Counted from the stretch's first letter, positions 21,486 to 33,010 are shown. The stretch: DNA of 64,000 nucleotides from Gambelia wislizenii (GCA_030847615.1 JAUMIR010000005.1:243388645-243452644); one strand, 5' to 3'. A program made the numbers and translations. The notes: generated by a model not told the origin, from the letters alone.

Positions 21486-22374
21486 GCCACTACGTGGAGA
21501 AGATGGCAAAATGCTAACAGGGGACAGAGAGAAGGCAGAATTACTCAACACTTTCTTTGCCTCAGTGTTTTCAGAAAAGGAAAAGGGGGACCAACCTGAG
21601 AAGAATGGAACAGAGGAAACAATAGGGGAAATCCAGCTCAGAATAAGCAAAGAGGTTGTACAGGAACACCTTCTTAATCTAAATGAATTTAAATCTCCAG
21701 GACCAGATGAATTACATCCAAGAGTATTAAAAGAGCTGGTAAATGTGATCTCAGAGCCATTGGAAATAATCTTTGAGAATTCCTGGAGAACAGGAGAAGT
21801 CCCAGCAGACTGGAGGAGGGCAAACGTTGTCCCTATCTTCAAAAAGGGAAAAAAGAGGATCCCAACAATTATCGTCCAGTTAGTCTGACATCAATACCAG
21901 GGAAGATTCTAGAGCAGATCATTAAACAGAGAGTCTGTGAACAATTAGAAGGCAATGCCATAATCACAAAAAGTCAACATGGGTTTCAGAGAAACAAGTC
22001 ATGCCAGACTAATCTGATCTCTTTTTTTGATAAAGTTACCAGCTTGGTAGATGAAGGGAATGCTGTGGACATTGCATACCTTGATTTCAGTAAGGCCTTT
22101 GACAAGGTTCCCCATGACATTCTTGCAAACAAGCTTGTAAAATGTGGGCTATACAAGTTAACTGTTCAATGGATTTGTAATTGGTTGACTGGTCGAACCC
22201 AAAGGGTACTCAGCAGTGGCTCCTCTTCGTCTTGGAAAGATGTGACCAGTGGGGTGCCACAGGGTTCTGTCCTGGGCCCAGTGCTATTCAACATCTTTAT
22301 CAATGACTTGGATGAGAGAATTAGGGGCATACATATCAAATTTGCAGATGACACCAAATTAGGAGGAGTAGCTA
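21486..22374 (+). pseudogene. CR1 ORF2 fragment, sense, both ends truncated
   Basis: Encodes GEDGKMLTGDREKAELLN and the following linker, then reverse transcriptase motifs: DFSKAFDKVPHDIL near 22083, GVPQGSVLGPVLFN near 22252 and the FADD catalytic box near 22340. A one-base indel near 21856 shifts the frame between KKGKK and the NYRPVSL motif. The match stops abruptly at about 22374, just after the FADDTKLGGVAN segment, so the 3' half and the CR1 tail are missing. That is unusual for CR1 and implies a later deletion. Confidence 0.88.
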
Positions 22375-22670
22375 ATCCTGGGAGTTGCAGTGCAAAGATG
22401 GGAAAGGAACTGAGAATGAAAGAATTATTTAGGCATTTATCTAATACTACTATATGATCCTGTTTTTCTGGAGGAAGCTATGATGAAATGGTATAAAATG
22501 GATGTATTTGTAGTGTACGTATGCCTTGAATTTTGGGGGAACGGCAGTCTGCGATCATAAAACACTTCTTGATGCTTCCACTAGTGTGTTCCCAGATCAA
22601 AGATGTTGACATGGATCAAGTTCTCTTAGAGGTCCTGTCTTAAACCTTTGTTAGCAACTGTATATCTACT

Positions 22671-22778
22671 CCAGAGCTTAGACAAGCTCCCCTTTTTGGA
22701 CTACAACTATCAGAATACTCCAGCCAATGTCTATGTTGACTGAGAGATTCTGTAATCCAAAATATAATGTTTCCAATT
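22671..22778. repeat. Palindromic 'gtagtccaa' MITE copy
   Basis: 'agcttagacaagctccccttttggactacaactatcag' is mirrored by 'gattctgtaatccaaaatataatgttt'. Family of 3418. Confidence 0.5.
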
Positions 22779-23039
22779 TTTAAATTTAGTCTTAAATATG
22801 AAAAACTAGTTCATTCTGTGGGTCACAACCCACATATTGCCAAAATGGTGTCTTCCACGCCAAAGGGAGCGGGACACTTTAATGCCTGAACAAAAAGAGA
22901 AGATGGTGACCCATCTCCATTTCATGACCGACACCCCAGCAGTGGTGATAGCATTCTTTGCACAAGAAGCGGTACGCTAGGAGAACCTGTGTGGTATACT
23001 GGTGGGCTCAAGGGAAAGAGCCAGAAGGAGAAAACTACT

Positions 23040-23260
23040 TTTTATTTTATTTTGTATTTATTTAGGTATTTATACCCCACTCTTTGGCCACAAAGGCTAT
23101 CAAAGCGGCTTACAACTTGTTTTTTTAAGCAATTGCAATTTACACATCTACAGTGCACTAAGCAGTTTCCAATGTGTGTTAGCTAACTACTAACTACCAG
23201 TAACTACTACTAACTAACTATTGCACTCTCCAGCATCTTCCCCCTGAGACAGTTCTTTGC
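23040..23260 (-). mobile_element. Sauria-type SINE 3' part, antisense
   Basis: On the minus strand it shows the 'gttagctaacacacattggaaac' segment and ends in 'ggtataaatacctaaataaatacaaa', matching the 3' half and tail of the copy at 34662. The duplicated 'actaactac' units at about 23183-23220 are a local expansion. The head and body are missing or too diverged. Confidence 0.7.
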
Positions 23261-23340
23261 TTTGTCTAATGGTAGAGCCAACCTTGAAAGGGAAGTATCA
23301 ACAACTTTGGGAGAACTCCAGGAACAGTAGAAATTACCAC

Positions 23341-23665
23341 AGAATCATAGAGTTGGAAGAGACCGTAAGGACCATCTAGTCCAACCCTCTGCCCTGCAGG
23401 AATACACAATCAAATCACTCCAGAGTATTCACTGTCAAACAGCTCTTAACATTAGGAAGTTCTTCTTAATGTCTAGGTGGAATCTCTTTTTCTGTAGTTT
23501 GAATCCATTAAACAGCAGAAAACAAGCTCTTTCAATATGACATCCTTTCAGATATTTAAACATGGTTATCATGTCACCCCTTAACCTTCTCCTCCAGGCT
23601 AAACATACCCAGCTCCCTAAGCTGCTCCTTATAGGGCATGGCTTCCAGACCTTTCATGTACACAG
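23341..23665 (-). pseudogene. CR1 3' fragment, antisense
   Basis: Starts with the CR1 terminus 'agaatcatagagttggaagagacc' and extends back through the region encoding the last part of ORF2 (antisense of 'gataaccatgtttaaatat' and 'cctggaggagaaggtt'). More diverged than the other CR1 copies here, so probably an older subfamily. 5' truncated. Confidence 0.8.
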
Positions 23666-23949
23666 TTATTTAGGGTAAAACCAACTAAGGGGACGAAAAC
23701 CAGCAAAGCATCAAAAAGATCAGTGAGTATTGAGCACGTTCACAGAATGCTGAGTTCTGTGGTAGCCTGGGAAAAAACATCGGAGAGAAGAGAAATGAAA
23801 TTATGCATCCTAGAAAGGGATATAACTGGCTGCTTGGAACACTGATCGATAGCACTCCACATTGCAAGTTTTGTTGCAGGTCCCAGTTGTTTGTTTCTGA
23901 CCAGACTAGACCAGTTTTTATATCCTCCAAGGGTTTGACAGCACCTTAG

Positions 23950-24690
23950 CGGGGGAATCCTTTGACTGGCACAGAATCAGAAATGCTCAAGACATCAGTT
24001 TTCTACACTCTTCCACCAAGCATTACTCCTAGAATCATACAAACATTGATGATTACCCCTGGTGTTTCTGTGCTGCTTCAGTTTCCTTCAGCTTTGCCAA
24101 TCTCCCAGGGATAGAATGCAGGGAAAGAGAAGGTGGGTAGAGTCCTTGAGGATGCAACTACAAATGATCTTGTAATTGGTACACTTTCTCTTGGTGCTGC
24201 AAACTCTGATAGCCAAGTTGGACTTGCTATAGAATAGGGAAAATGAAAGAAAATTAATTACAAGCTAAATTGTAAGTGGCAACCCCCCCTCCCCAAGTTT
24301 GCATTGAGAAGCTCTCACTAGAAGGCTGGAGGTGGTGACCTGTCCCTTTTTATAGCATGGCTAAAATTATTGGGATTTGAGATTATTTGGGAGCAGGCCA
24401 AGCCAATTAGGACTTTGATGAGCCAACCTGGTATTCTGAACAATTGGCAGTCAGCCAAATCAACTCACAGTGGGGCCAACTGGGTCTTTAGAATTAGTTC
24501 AGCAGAAGTCTTGCTGAGACAGCCTTTTTTCTAGAGGAGTCTACATGGATTTCCTGATGAACCTGCATCTTGCTTTGGGGGGCTTGTTTCTCTCCTGCAC
24601 ACACACCCCTCCCACCATGGCGGCTGCATCTTAAATTACATAACCTAGAGTGAATTCTTCCCTCTTTTTCTTTTCCCTGATCAGGCATTT
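23950..24690. other. No recognised gene or repeat
   Basis: Unique-looking sequence leading into the conserved-looking block at 24695. The minus frame 24494-24688 has no motif. Confidence 0.4.
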
Positions 24691-24694
24691 TTGT

Positions 24695-24945
24695 AAATGA
24701 GAGAGCCTGTCAGAAGTGATGCTGCTAATAACTGCCAGCCGTCTAGTTTTAATTAGAGTTTTCTTCATTAACGCCTCAGCTCCTCTCCGTGTGGCGGATT
24801 AAATAATGTACTCGCAGCTCATTTACACAAACCCCCAAACTGCAGGGCTGAGCTACAGTCCTTTAATTAAACAGCCCGGCTGATCCCTACCGCTGCCTCG
24901 CCTCATCAGTCTAAGCCGATTAAACAGAATAGGGACTAATAAGGA
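24695..24945. promoter_or_regulatory. Candidate conserved developmental enhancer
   Basis: A non-repetitive, mixed-composition block with many transcription-factor-like words: TAATTA at 24750-24755, GGATTA at 24796-24801, a perfect TTTAATTAAA palindrome at 24862-24871 and GATTAA at 24918-24923. It also has about nine CpGs in under 200 bases, in a window otherwise poor in CpG. No repeat signature and no coding frame explain it. Dense homeodomain-type sites with retained CpGs are typical of vertebrate conserved non-coding elements near developmental genes. Conservation itself cannot be seen here, so this is an inference. Confidence 0.4.
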
Positions 24946-24949
24946 GTAT

Positions 24950-25895
24950 AAACAGAGAAGTGACTCTTGTCTCTTCAAGGGACTTGGAGGCCTTAGCAGC
25001 TAGGTGGGTGGGCAAGTAACTCCTACTGGAAACGTGTGGATGGGGCATCTCACACACACCATGACTTGCTGAAGCGACAAGATTTTTTAGCAGTTCTGGG
25101 GGGAGGGGCAGGAATATAAGGAAAAAAGGATATACCAAGCAATTGGCTGATGGATTAGCAGGTGCTTGTATAACACCAAGTGTTTTTCCTCTCAGAAATT
25201 ATTGCTAAATGCCCTAGCTTAATCTCTAAACATCTCTATCTCTAAAAGAATCTTACATGGGTTGAATAGCCATTTTGTCTCCTCAGAAAAACACGAGGGC
25301 CCTAAGAAGGAGAAGGGCTAGAATATAGTTACTGGCTTCTTTGTAGGAACCTATGATCATTAAATGATTATAAAACTATAAATAAGATACTAGTTCTAAA
25401 ACAAGAGCAGAACTTGGATTTTTTTTTTGAGGATATAAGAGTTTTTGAAATTTTTTTAAAAAATTGCTCTCAAAGGTCACCATTTGGTTTCTGTATACTG
25501 AATTGAAGTGGCATAAAAATATAAAACTCAGATTTTTAAAGTCCAAAATCTAAAATTTCACATCTAAAAAATGGTTTGTATGTGAAATTTACTTTCAGCT
25601 TCACTTCAAAGAAATTGCAGTAGTACTTGAGACTAATAAAAACAAATGAATAGTAGGCAAGTCCACATCAGGAGCAAGCAGTAGTTAATGCTTGTCAGCC
25701 ATTTAGTGGTGAGCTGGTGGGATTCAGTTATCACAAGTGAATGTTCAGCTCCCCCCACTTTGGAAATGCAACTTCTCCCTTTAAAATTATGTATTCCTTT
25801 GATAATTTCTAGTACTGTGATAATTTCAAAGCAGCTGAAATGGCTTCAAAATAATTTCATGCAAGACAAATTTATCAACAGCTATTAACCAGCGT
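24950..25895. other. No recognised gene or repeat
   Basis: AT-rich, with T runs near 25421-25455. No terminal repeats found. Confidence 0.4.
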
Positions 25896-26094
25896 CTCTA
25901 AACCGGCCATTCTCAATCTTTTTACCCTGGTGGAACCCTTGAAACAATTTTCAGGTCTCAGGGAACCCCTGCATAAAAATTATTTTATATACAGCTCAAA
26001 AAAAATGTTTATATTTTTTCCATGGAACCCCTAGCAACCTTTTGTGGAACCCTAGGGTTCCAGGGAACTCTGGTTGAGAAACCCTGCTCTAAAC
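25896..26094. mobile_element. hAT-type MITE with perfect 8-bp target duplication
   Basis: CTCTAAAC at 25896-25903 is repeated exactly at 26087-26094. The 183-bp element begins CGGCCATTCTCAATCTTTTT and ends, on the minus strand, CAGGGTTTCTCAACCAGAGT, imperfect inverted repeats of the 'ttctcaac' type common in vertebrate hAT MITEs. The interior repeats 'ggaaccc' words. No coding capacity. Confidence 0.88.
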
Positions 26095-26494
26095 TATACC
26101 TTGAAAGTCAGTATACTGTAATGGTAAAGAGTGTTGGACTTGGCAGGTCCTGGATCAAGCACCTGCTGAGTCAGTAGAGTCAGTAGATGTATTTAGCTCA
26201 CCCAGATAATGAGGAAGGGAGGTGTGTGGGGGGGGAAGGAAAGTGGCAGGACTTTTAAGACTAACTAGTTTTTATTTTAGCATGAGCTTGTGTGGATAAT
26301 AAACACACTTCTTCTGATAGAGTCCCTCATTCTTAGCTTGATCCTCCTTAACAGCATTGTAGTGAGAACAGTGTGGGAAGGAAGGGAGCCAAGTTGCCTT
26401 CTTTTGGAGGAAAGGTGGAATATAAGTGTAGCAAATAATAATTAAGAACTAATCAACACACCTCTGAATGCTCAGAATCACCATACATTGAGGA

Positions 26495-26868
26495 CATACC
26501 ATACGCTCCAACACTTCCCAGATGAAAATTGGTACGCATGTGGTCAAGCAACAAGATGGCAAAAGTTATTAACAAGGAAGAATACACAAACGAGGTGAGG
26601 CTACTTTTACTTGAACTTTCGGGGAAGAGAAGGCTCTCCCCCCTCTGTTCTCTCCCTCCTGCTGAGTTAATTGAATACAACCTACCTTTGCATTTTGAAC
26701 TTAGTTTGCAACAACTGAAGTATTCTCAGGACAAAGGAGGAAAGTGAGAGGAAGGAAGAAAAAGTGGGTCATTTTAAAAGCAGCTAAAAAGTGGGATGAT
26801 AGAGGATTAAATGAGACTGTCCCTGCCAAATTGAGATAGCTGGAGAATGTGCATACCATGGATATGGA
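26495..26868. repeat. MITE family A, copy 2
   Basis: Collinear with 20408-20792 (see there). The ends 'ccatacgctccaacac' and, on the minus strand, 'atggtatgcacattctccag' are weaker inverted repeats than in copy 1. Confidence 0.6.
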
Positions 26869-27005
26869 CGTCACCTCTATGCCCTATTTCTGGGTTTCCC
26901 AGATGCATTTAGGTGGTTGTCTTGGAAAGAGAAAGCAGCTGAATTATCTTTGGTCTGATCCAGAACAGTAATTTTATGTTCGTAATATTACCTTATTTAG
27001 GTACA

Positions 27006-27281
27006 CAGGTCGCCCCTGCCCCCATCCATGGGGGTTACGTTCCCTGATTTAACATTTATAAATGAAACCATGGATAATAATAGTGAACCCTATTAAAATA
27101 AAAGATTTTAAAAGCATACCATTGAGTTGTGTTGGAGGACCTAGCAATTCCTAGAGGGGATACCTCTAGGGATTTTCCAGTACAACTCTATGGTATATGT
27201 TCCTATTTTTTCAGCTGCGGATAACTGAAACCATGGATATTGGTTCCACGGATATGATGTGTGTTTGTGTGTGAGAGACCT
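27006..27281. mobile_element. Tigger-like MITE, diverged
   Basis: The interior matches 33966-34210: 'attaaaataaa.gattt', 'catacca.tgagttgtgtt', 'gatacct...aggcatttcc', 'actctatggtat' and 'aactgaaaccatggatattggttcca'. The ends CAGGTCGCCCCTG and (minus) CAGGTCTCTCACAC are weak inverted repeats. The TA duplication is not clear. Confidence 0.6.
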
Positions 27282-27289
27282 GTTTATCT

Positions 27290-27808
27290 AGGATTATTTA
27301 AGTATAAATAATTATTAAAGATTTCACAAAATGTAGCATTAGTGGGGCCAACATCCGTTTGAAAATGCAGATGATCACATAAGGATGTTCAAAGTTTGTA
27401 GCTCCATCACTACCATGTCCCAAGGTCCAGAAAATGATCTGGCATGTAGGGAACTGGTAGTTCATGGCCCTATGCCTTAAAAGACTATCTTCTTGTCCAG
27501 CTTGCAAATATCATTAATATCAGAGCTTATAGGTGTCTAGATTCTAAATACTAACACCAGAAAGAAGACTTTCCAGAGGCCTGGAAGAGCCTTTGCTATC
27601 AGTATTCTTCCCTGCCTTGTACTCCCCCATTCTGTGATATACAGAATGTCCTTTTTCTGTGGAGAATTTTGGGACTAGTAGTTTCATTTCTTGTTAGAAA
27701 AAGATGTTCTGCAGGGGCCTATGGAAGTCTGTGTCCATTATCCATTCTCTGAGTGGGGTGAAGCAAAGTTGATGGCGGCCCATGAGGCCTGAGATGAGCA
27801 TTACATTG
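27290..27808. other. No recognised gene or repeat
   Basis: The minus frame 27298-27507 has no motif I can place. Confidence 0.4.
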
Positions 27809-27810
27809 AT

Positions 27811-29243
27811 AGAATCATAGAACTGTAGAGTTGGAAGAGACCACGAGGACTATCCAGTCCAACCTCCTGCCACACAGGAAATCACGATCAAAGCATCCCT
27901 GACAGATGGCCATCCAGCCTCTGTTTAAAGACCTCCAAGGAAAGAGACCCTACCATGCTCTGAGGGAGTGCGTTCCACTGCCGAACTGCTCTTGCTGTCA
28001 GAAAGGTCCTCCTAATGTTGAGGTGGAATCTCTGTTCCTGGAGCTTGCATCTGTTGTTCCATGTTCTAGTCTCTGGAGCAGCAGAAAACAAGTTTGCTCC
28101 ATCCTCAATGTGACACCCCTTCAAATACTTAAACAGGGCTATCATATCACCCCGTAACTATCTTTTTTCCCAAGCTAAGCATACCCAGCTCCCTAAGTCT
28201 TTCCTCATAAGGCATGGTTTCCAGGCCTTTCACCATTTTAGTCGCCCTTCTCTGGACATGCTCCAATTTGTCGATATCCTTTTTGAATTGTGATGCCCAG
28301 AACTGGACACAGTATTCTAGGTGAGGCCTGACCAAGGCAGAATAGAGTGGCACTATTACTTCCCTTAATCTAGACACTATATTTCTATTGATGCAGACCA
28401 AAATCGCGTTGGCCTTTTTAGCTGCCGCATCACACTGTTGACTCATGTTCAACTTGTGGTCTACTAGGACTCCTAGATCCCTTTTGCATGTAGTCTCATT
28501 CAGCCAGGTCTCCCCCATCCTGTATCTATGCATTTCGTTTTTCTGTCCTAAGTGCAGGACCTTACATTTCTCAGTATTGAATTTCATTTTGTTAGCTTTG
28601 GCCCAGCTTTCTAGTCTATTCAGTTCATTTTGAATTTTGATCCTGTCCCCTAGGGTATTAGCTACTCCTCCTAATTTTGTGTCATCTGCAAATTTGATAT
28701 GTATGCCCCTAATTCTCTCATCCAAGTCATTGATAAAGATGTTGAATAGCACTGGGCCCAGGACAGAACCCTGTGGCACCCCACTGGTCACATCTTTCCC
28801 AGACGAAGAGGAGCCACTGCTGAGCACCCTTTGGGTTCGGCCGGTCAACCAATTACAAATCCATTGAACAGTTAACTTGTCTAGCCCACATTTTACAAGC
28901 TTGTTTGCAAGAATGTCATGGGGAACCTTGTCAAAGGCCTTACTGAAATCAAGGTATGCGATATCAACAGCGTTCCCTTCATCTACCAAGCTGGTAATTT
29001 TATCCAAAAAAAAAAAAAAAAAAAAGAGAGATCAGATTAGTCTGGCATGACTTGTTTCTCTGAAACCCATGTTGACTTTTTGTGATTATGGCATTGTTTT
29101 CTAAATGTTGACAGACTTTCTGTTTAATGATCTGCTCTAAAATCTTCCCTGGTATTGATGTCAGACTAACTGGGCGATAATTGTTGGGATCCTCTTTTTT
29201 TTTCCTTTTTGAAGATGGGGACAACGTTTGCCCTCCTCCAGTC
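27811..29243 (-). pseudogene. CR1, 5'-truncated, antisense
   Basis: The 3' terminus 'agaatcatagaactgtagag' is at 27811. Reading leftward on the minus strand, the frame 29007-28147 (286 codons) carries DFSKAFDKVPHDIL, GVPQGSVLGPVLFN, FADDTKLGGVAN and the C-terminal LYSALVRPHLEYCVQFW region. A second frame, 28145-27888, holds the end, so a frameshift separates them near 28146. Upstream NNYRPVSLTSIPGKIL lies beyond an expanded A-run (29006-29025) that breaks the frame. The 5' edge falls in the 'gcaaacgttgtcccc' segment at about 29243. Dead copy. Confidence 0.92.
29006..29025. repeat. Expanded A-run inside CR1
   Basis: About 20 As where the copies at 22029 and 48225 have roughly six (a run of phenylalanine codons on the coding strand). 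Looks like replication slippage after insertion. Confidence 0.85.
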
Positions 29244-29249
29244 AACTAC

Positions 29250-30470
29250 AGCAAGTTACCAGGAAAGAAAGGAACAGTTGTAGCCAATGGGCAGAAATAT
29301 GGTGCCAGTTCTAGGCACAGAGAGGAATAAAAACATGCCAGCCTGCCACATAGCTTAAGAAGCACTGAACTAGTTGATTCCTTCAGTCTTAGTTCAAAAC
29401 AGTTAACAAGACATCGTCTTCCACTGTACCTAAAGGCAGCACCTCATAGTGGGGTTGGGGAAGTAAAAGGCAGATTTTTTTTACACACACAGTTCTGTCC
29501 TCATGGCGTATGTCATCTGAACCGCTCCTCACTCTACCTAATAGCAGGGCTGGCCATGCCATTCTTTACCAGAGATGTTGAATATAGACTATTATTTGAC
29601 CAAGCCCCATGATTTCAGGAACTGGTATCTCTATTTCCTTGCCATTTTTGTCAGCTTATGATAGGCATCCATTCTGGGATTTGAATAGGCAAGTAATTGC
29701 CTCACCATTTCTCTAAGTCTCATGTTGTGAAGTCTAGCATTCTGGAACAATGATCTTTCAAATGGTCCCAGTTGAAATTCGTCTCTGACAGGATTGCATC
29801 CCACGTTTCCTTTTGTGAACATTAATGGAACTGAGATGTGAGAGATTCATTTCTATTCCAATAATGATGGGAAAGTCTGAAATCACAATGGGAAAAAATG
29901 GCACATGCTGTTTTTCCATGGGCTTTTCGTAGTCCACTGCATGATGCTTTGGTATGGAAATGATCAGATCCACAGCACAGAAATATATTCCACTCCTGCG
30001 ACAGAGGAAAGTTTTATGAAATGTGTGAAAGTGGAGATGCTGAGGAGGAATTACTCAGAATGGACTCTGCAGTCATTTTGAAGAGCCAAATGAGTGATCC
30101 AAGGGGATGCACATTAATGGTTGCCAGGGGTGATGGATAATCATAAGACCTCAGCTGTTTGAAGCATATCCCAGCTGTCAGTTTAGCTTTGTTATTTTGA
30201 GTCATCAAGCCCTTTAAGATGGATTATAAATAAAACGAATCGTATAGGTGTGTTATAAACATAATTTGTAAATAATAAGTGTAGCCTGCATCAAAATGTG
30301 TGAAATACTCTTGTTAGTGATCCAGTCATCCAGGCATGCCATCTTTGAAGACACTCCATTTTCATTAACTCGAGTTTTCTTCTTTCTTCTCGTCCAACAG
30401 TCAGCCACCACTTCAAGACCGCTGAGTATGTTCAGTCCTCATTGGGCTGTTCCCTCCACCCCAAGTTTTC
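29250..30470. other. No recognised gene or repeat
   Basis: Unique-looking DNA between two CR1 copies. No coding or repeat signature. Minus frames at 29631-29973 lack motifs. Confidence 0.4.
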
Positions 30471-30471
30471 A

Positions 30472-32440
30472 TAGAATCATAGAATTGTAGAGTTGGAAGA
30501 GACCACAAGGGCCATCCAGTCCAACCCCCTGCCACGCAGGAAATCACGATCAAAGCATCCTTGACAGATGGCCGTCCAGCCTCTGTTTAAAGACCTCCAA
30601 GGAAGGAGACCCCACCATGCTCCGAGGGAGTGTGTTCCACTGCCGAACAGCTCTTACTGTCAAAAAGTTCCTCCTAATGTTGAGGTGGAATCTCTGTTCC
30701 TGGAGCTTGCATCCATTGCTCTGTGTTCTAGTCTCTGGAGCAGCAGAAAACAAGTTTGCTCCATCCACAGTGTGACACCCCTTCAAATACTTAAGCAAGG
30801 CTATCATATCACCCCTTAACCATCTTTTTTCCAGGCTAAACATACCCAGCTCCCTAAGTCTTTTCTCATAAGGCATGGTTTCCAGACCTTTCACCATTTT
30901 AGTCGCCCTCTTCTGGACGTGCTCCAATTTGTCAATATCCTTTTTGAATTGTGGTGCACAGAACTGGACACAGTATTCTAGGTGAGGCCTGACCAAGGCA
31001 GAATAGAGTGGCGCTATTACCTCCCTTGATCTAGACACTATAGCTCTATTGATGCAGCCCAAAATCGCATTGGCCTTTTTAGCTGCCGCATCACACTGTT
31101 GACTCATGTTCAACTTGTGGTCTACTAGGACTCCTAGATCCCTTTCTCATGTAGTCTCATTCAGCCAGGTCTCCCCCATTCTATGTCTATGCATTTCGTT
31201 TTTCCGCCCTAAGTGCAGTACCTTACATTTCTCCGTATTGAATTTCATTTTGTTAGCTTTGGCCCAGCTTTCTAGTCTATTCAGTTCATTTTGAATTTTG
31301 ATCCTGTCCTCTAGGGTATTAGCTACTCCTCCTAATTTGGTGTCATCTGCTAATTTGATAAGTATGCCCCTAATTCTGCCAGCCAAGTAATCCAAGTCCT
31401 CCAGTCTGCTGGGACTTCTCCTGTTCTCCAGGAGTTCTCAAAGATTATTCCAATGGCTCTGAGATTACATTTGCCAGCTCTTTTAATACCCTTGGATGTA
31501 GCTCATCTGATCCTGGAGATTTAAATTCATTTAGATTAAGAAGGTATTCCTGTACTACCTCTTTACTTATTGTGTGCTGGATTTCCCCTATTGTGTCTTC
31601 TGTTCCATTATCCTCAGGTTTATCACCCTTTTCATTTTCTGAAAACACTGAGGCAAAGAAGGTGTTGAGTAATTCTGCCTTTTCTCTGTCCCCTGTTAGC
31701 ATTTTGCCATCTTCTCTACATAGTGGCCCTACCATTTCCTTCTTCTTCCTTTTGCTGTGGACATACCCTAAAAAACCCTTTTTATTGTTCTTAATCTCTC
31801 TAGCAAGCCTGAGCTCATTCTGTGCTTTAGCTTTTCTGATTTTATTCCTACATGTGTTCGCTGTCTGTTTGAATTCTTCTTTGATGATTTCCCCCTTTTC
31901 CCATTTCCTATACATGTTCCATTGAAAGTTTTTTAGTCATCCATCCTGGCTTCTTGAAACACCTCCCATTTTTCTTCCTCATTGGTACTGTTTGAAATTG
32001 TGCCTTAAGTATCTCCCTTTTGAGAAAGTCCCATCCATCTTGAAGTCCCTTCTCTTTTAGTATTCCTTACCATGGGATAACCCCCTGTATTTCCCTGAGT
32101 TTATTGAAATCAGCTCTCCTAAAGTCTAGAATGCATGTCTGGCTATGCCTGGCTTCTCCTTTCCATTGAATAACAAACTCCAGGAGAACATAATCACTCT
32201 TACCTAAGGATCCCACCACTTGCACCCCATTAACCAGGTCATCCCTGTTGGTTAGGATCAGATCTAAAATAGCTGACCCCCTTATTGCCTCTTCTACCTT
32301 TTGGACAATGAAATAGTCTTCCAGGCAAGTAAGGAATTTGCTAGACCTTGAACTTTCTTGTACTTCCTAAAACCTTGGGGTTCTCCCAAACTTGCTACTA
32401 CCTCCCTCTTTTGTAGAATAATACTGTTGTAGTTACACAA
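30472..32440 (-). pseudogene. CR1, antisense, with internal deletion of the RT core
   Basis: The 3' terminus is at 30472. The minus frame 31113-30550 encodes the C-terminal region from NMSQQCDAAAKKANAILGCI to the end. The frame 31395-31147 holds KLADDTKLGGVAN (the catalytic FADD changed to LADD). At about 31390 the sequence jumps to the segment encoding the 'ELANVISEPLE' region (31915-31445), so the fingers/palm part with NYRPVSL, DFSKAFD and GVPQGS is missing. Further 5' it extends past the other CR1 copies here, to a segment encoding SAILDLILTNRDDLV near 32230-32280, just after the endonuclease domain. Non-functional. Confidence 0.9.
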
Positions 32441-32574
32441 TGATCCACACCTCCAAAGATTATTTTCTGGCAAGTGATCGAAGTATCTAAATTACATATT
32501 AGACTGAGTTGGCAAGTAATGGAACAAACAATTATGCATAGAGCCTCTCTCTCTGGCTTTTCTTCACAAACGAA

Positions 32575-33010
32575 GATTCAGGAAGGACTCATCCTGCACT
32601 TTCTGCAAGCGTGCTGATGACTAAAAAGGCCAATCCGAGATAAACAAGTCTGGTTGCAGAAAGCACAGCAGAAGGTCTCCTTGGGCGATGTTTTTGGGTT
32701 TTGATTCTTTCTGCGTTGTCGTTTCTCTTCAAGACTTGTTCGGCGTGAGTTCTCAAATAAGGCTGCAGCATTGTGGATAGTCCCGGTGTGAGGCCAGGGT
32801 GGACCACTGTTAGTGATCAATTTGCCCGAGCCTGAGATGTTGTTTCAGGGAGTCTTTGTATCGCTTTTTTGGAGCGCCCCTCTTATGCTGACCCGTGGCG
32901 AGTTCACCATAGAGTAGTATTTTTGGGAGGCGATGGTTCTCCATCCTAAAAACGTGCCCTGCCCAGCACAGCTGCATTCTCAATATCATGGCCTCAGTGC
33001 TGGTGCATAG
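32575..33010 (-). pseudogene. LINE ORF C-terminus with CCHC-like finger (RTE-like?)
   Basis: Minus-strand reading from about 33010 gives MILRMQLCWAGHVFRMENHR, then LPKILLYGELATGQ and RGAPKKRYKDSLKQ. After an in-frame stop and a frameshift comes EEKRQRRKNQN and CAFCNQTC plus LSRIGLFSHQHAC, a terminal cysteine/histidine finger. The order WAGHV-RM, LPK-LLYGEL, APKKRYKD, CxxC-SRIGL-SH is the known C-terminal arrangement of a group of animal non-LTR retrotransposons. I place it only tentatively near RTE. Only the last part of the protein remains. Confidence 0.7.
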
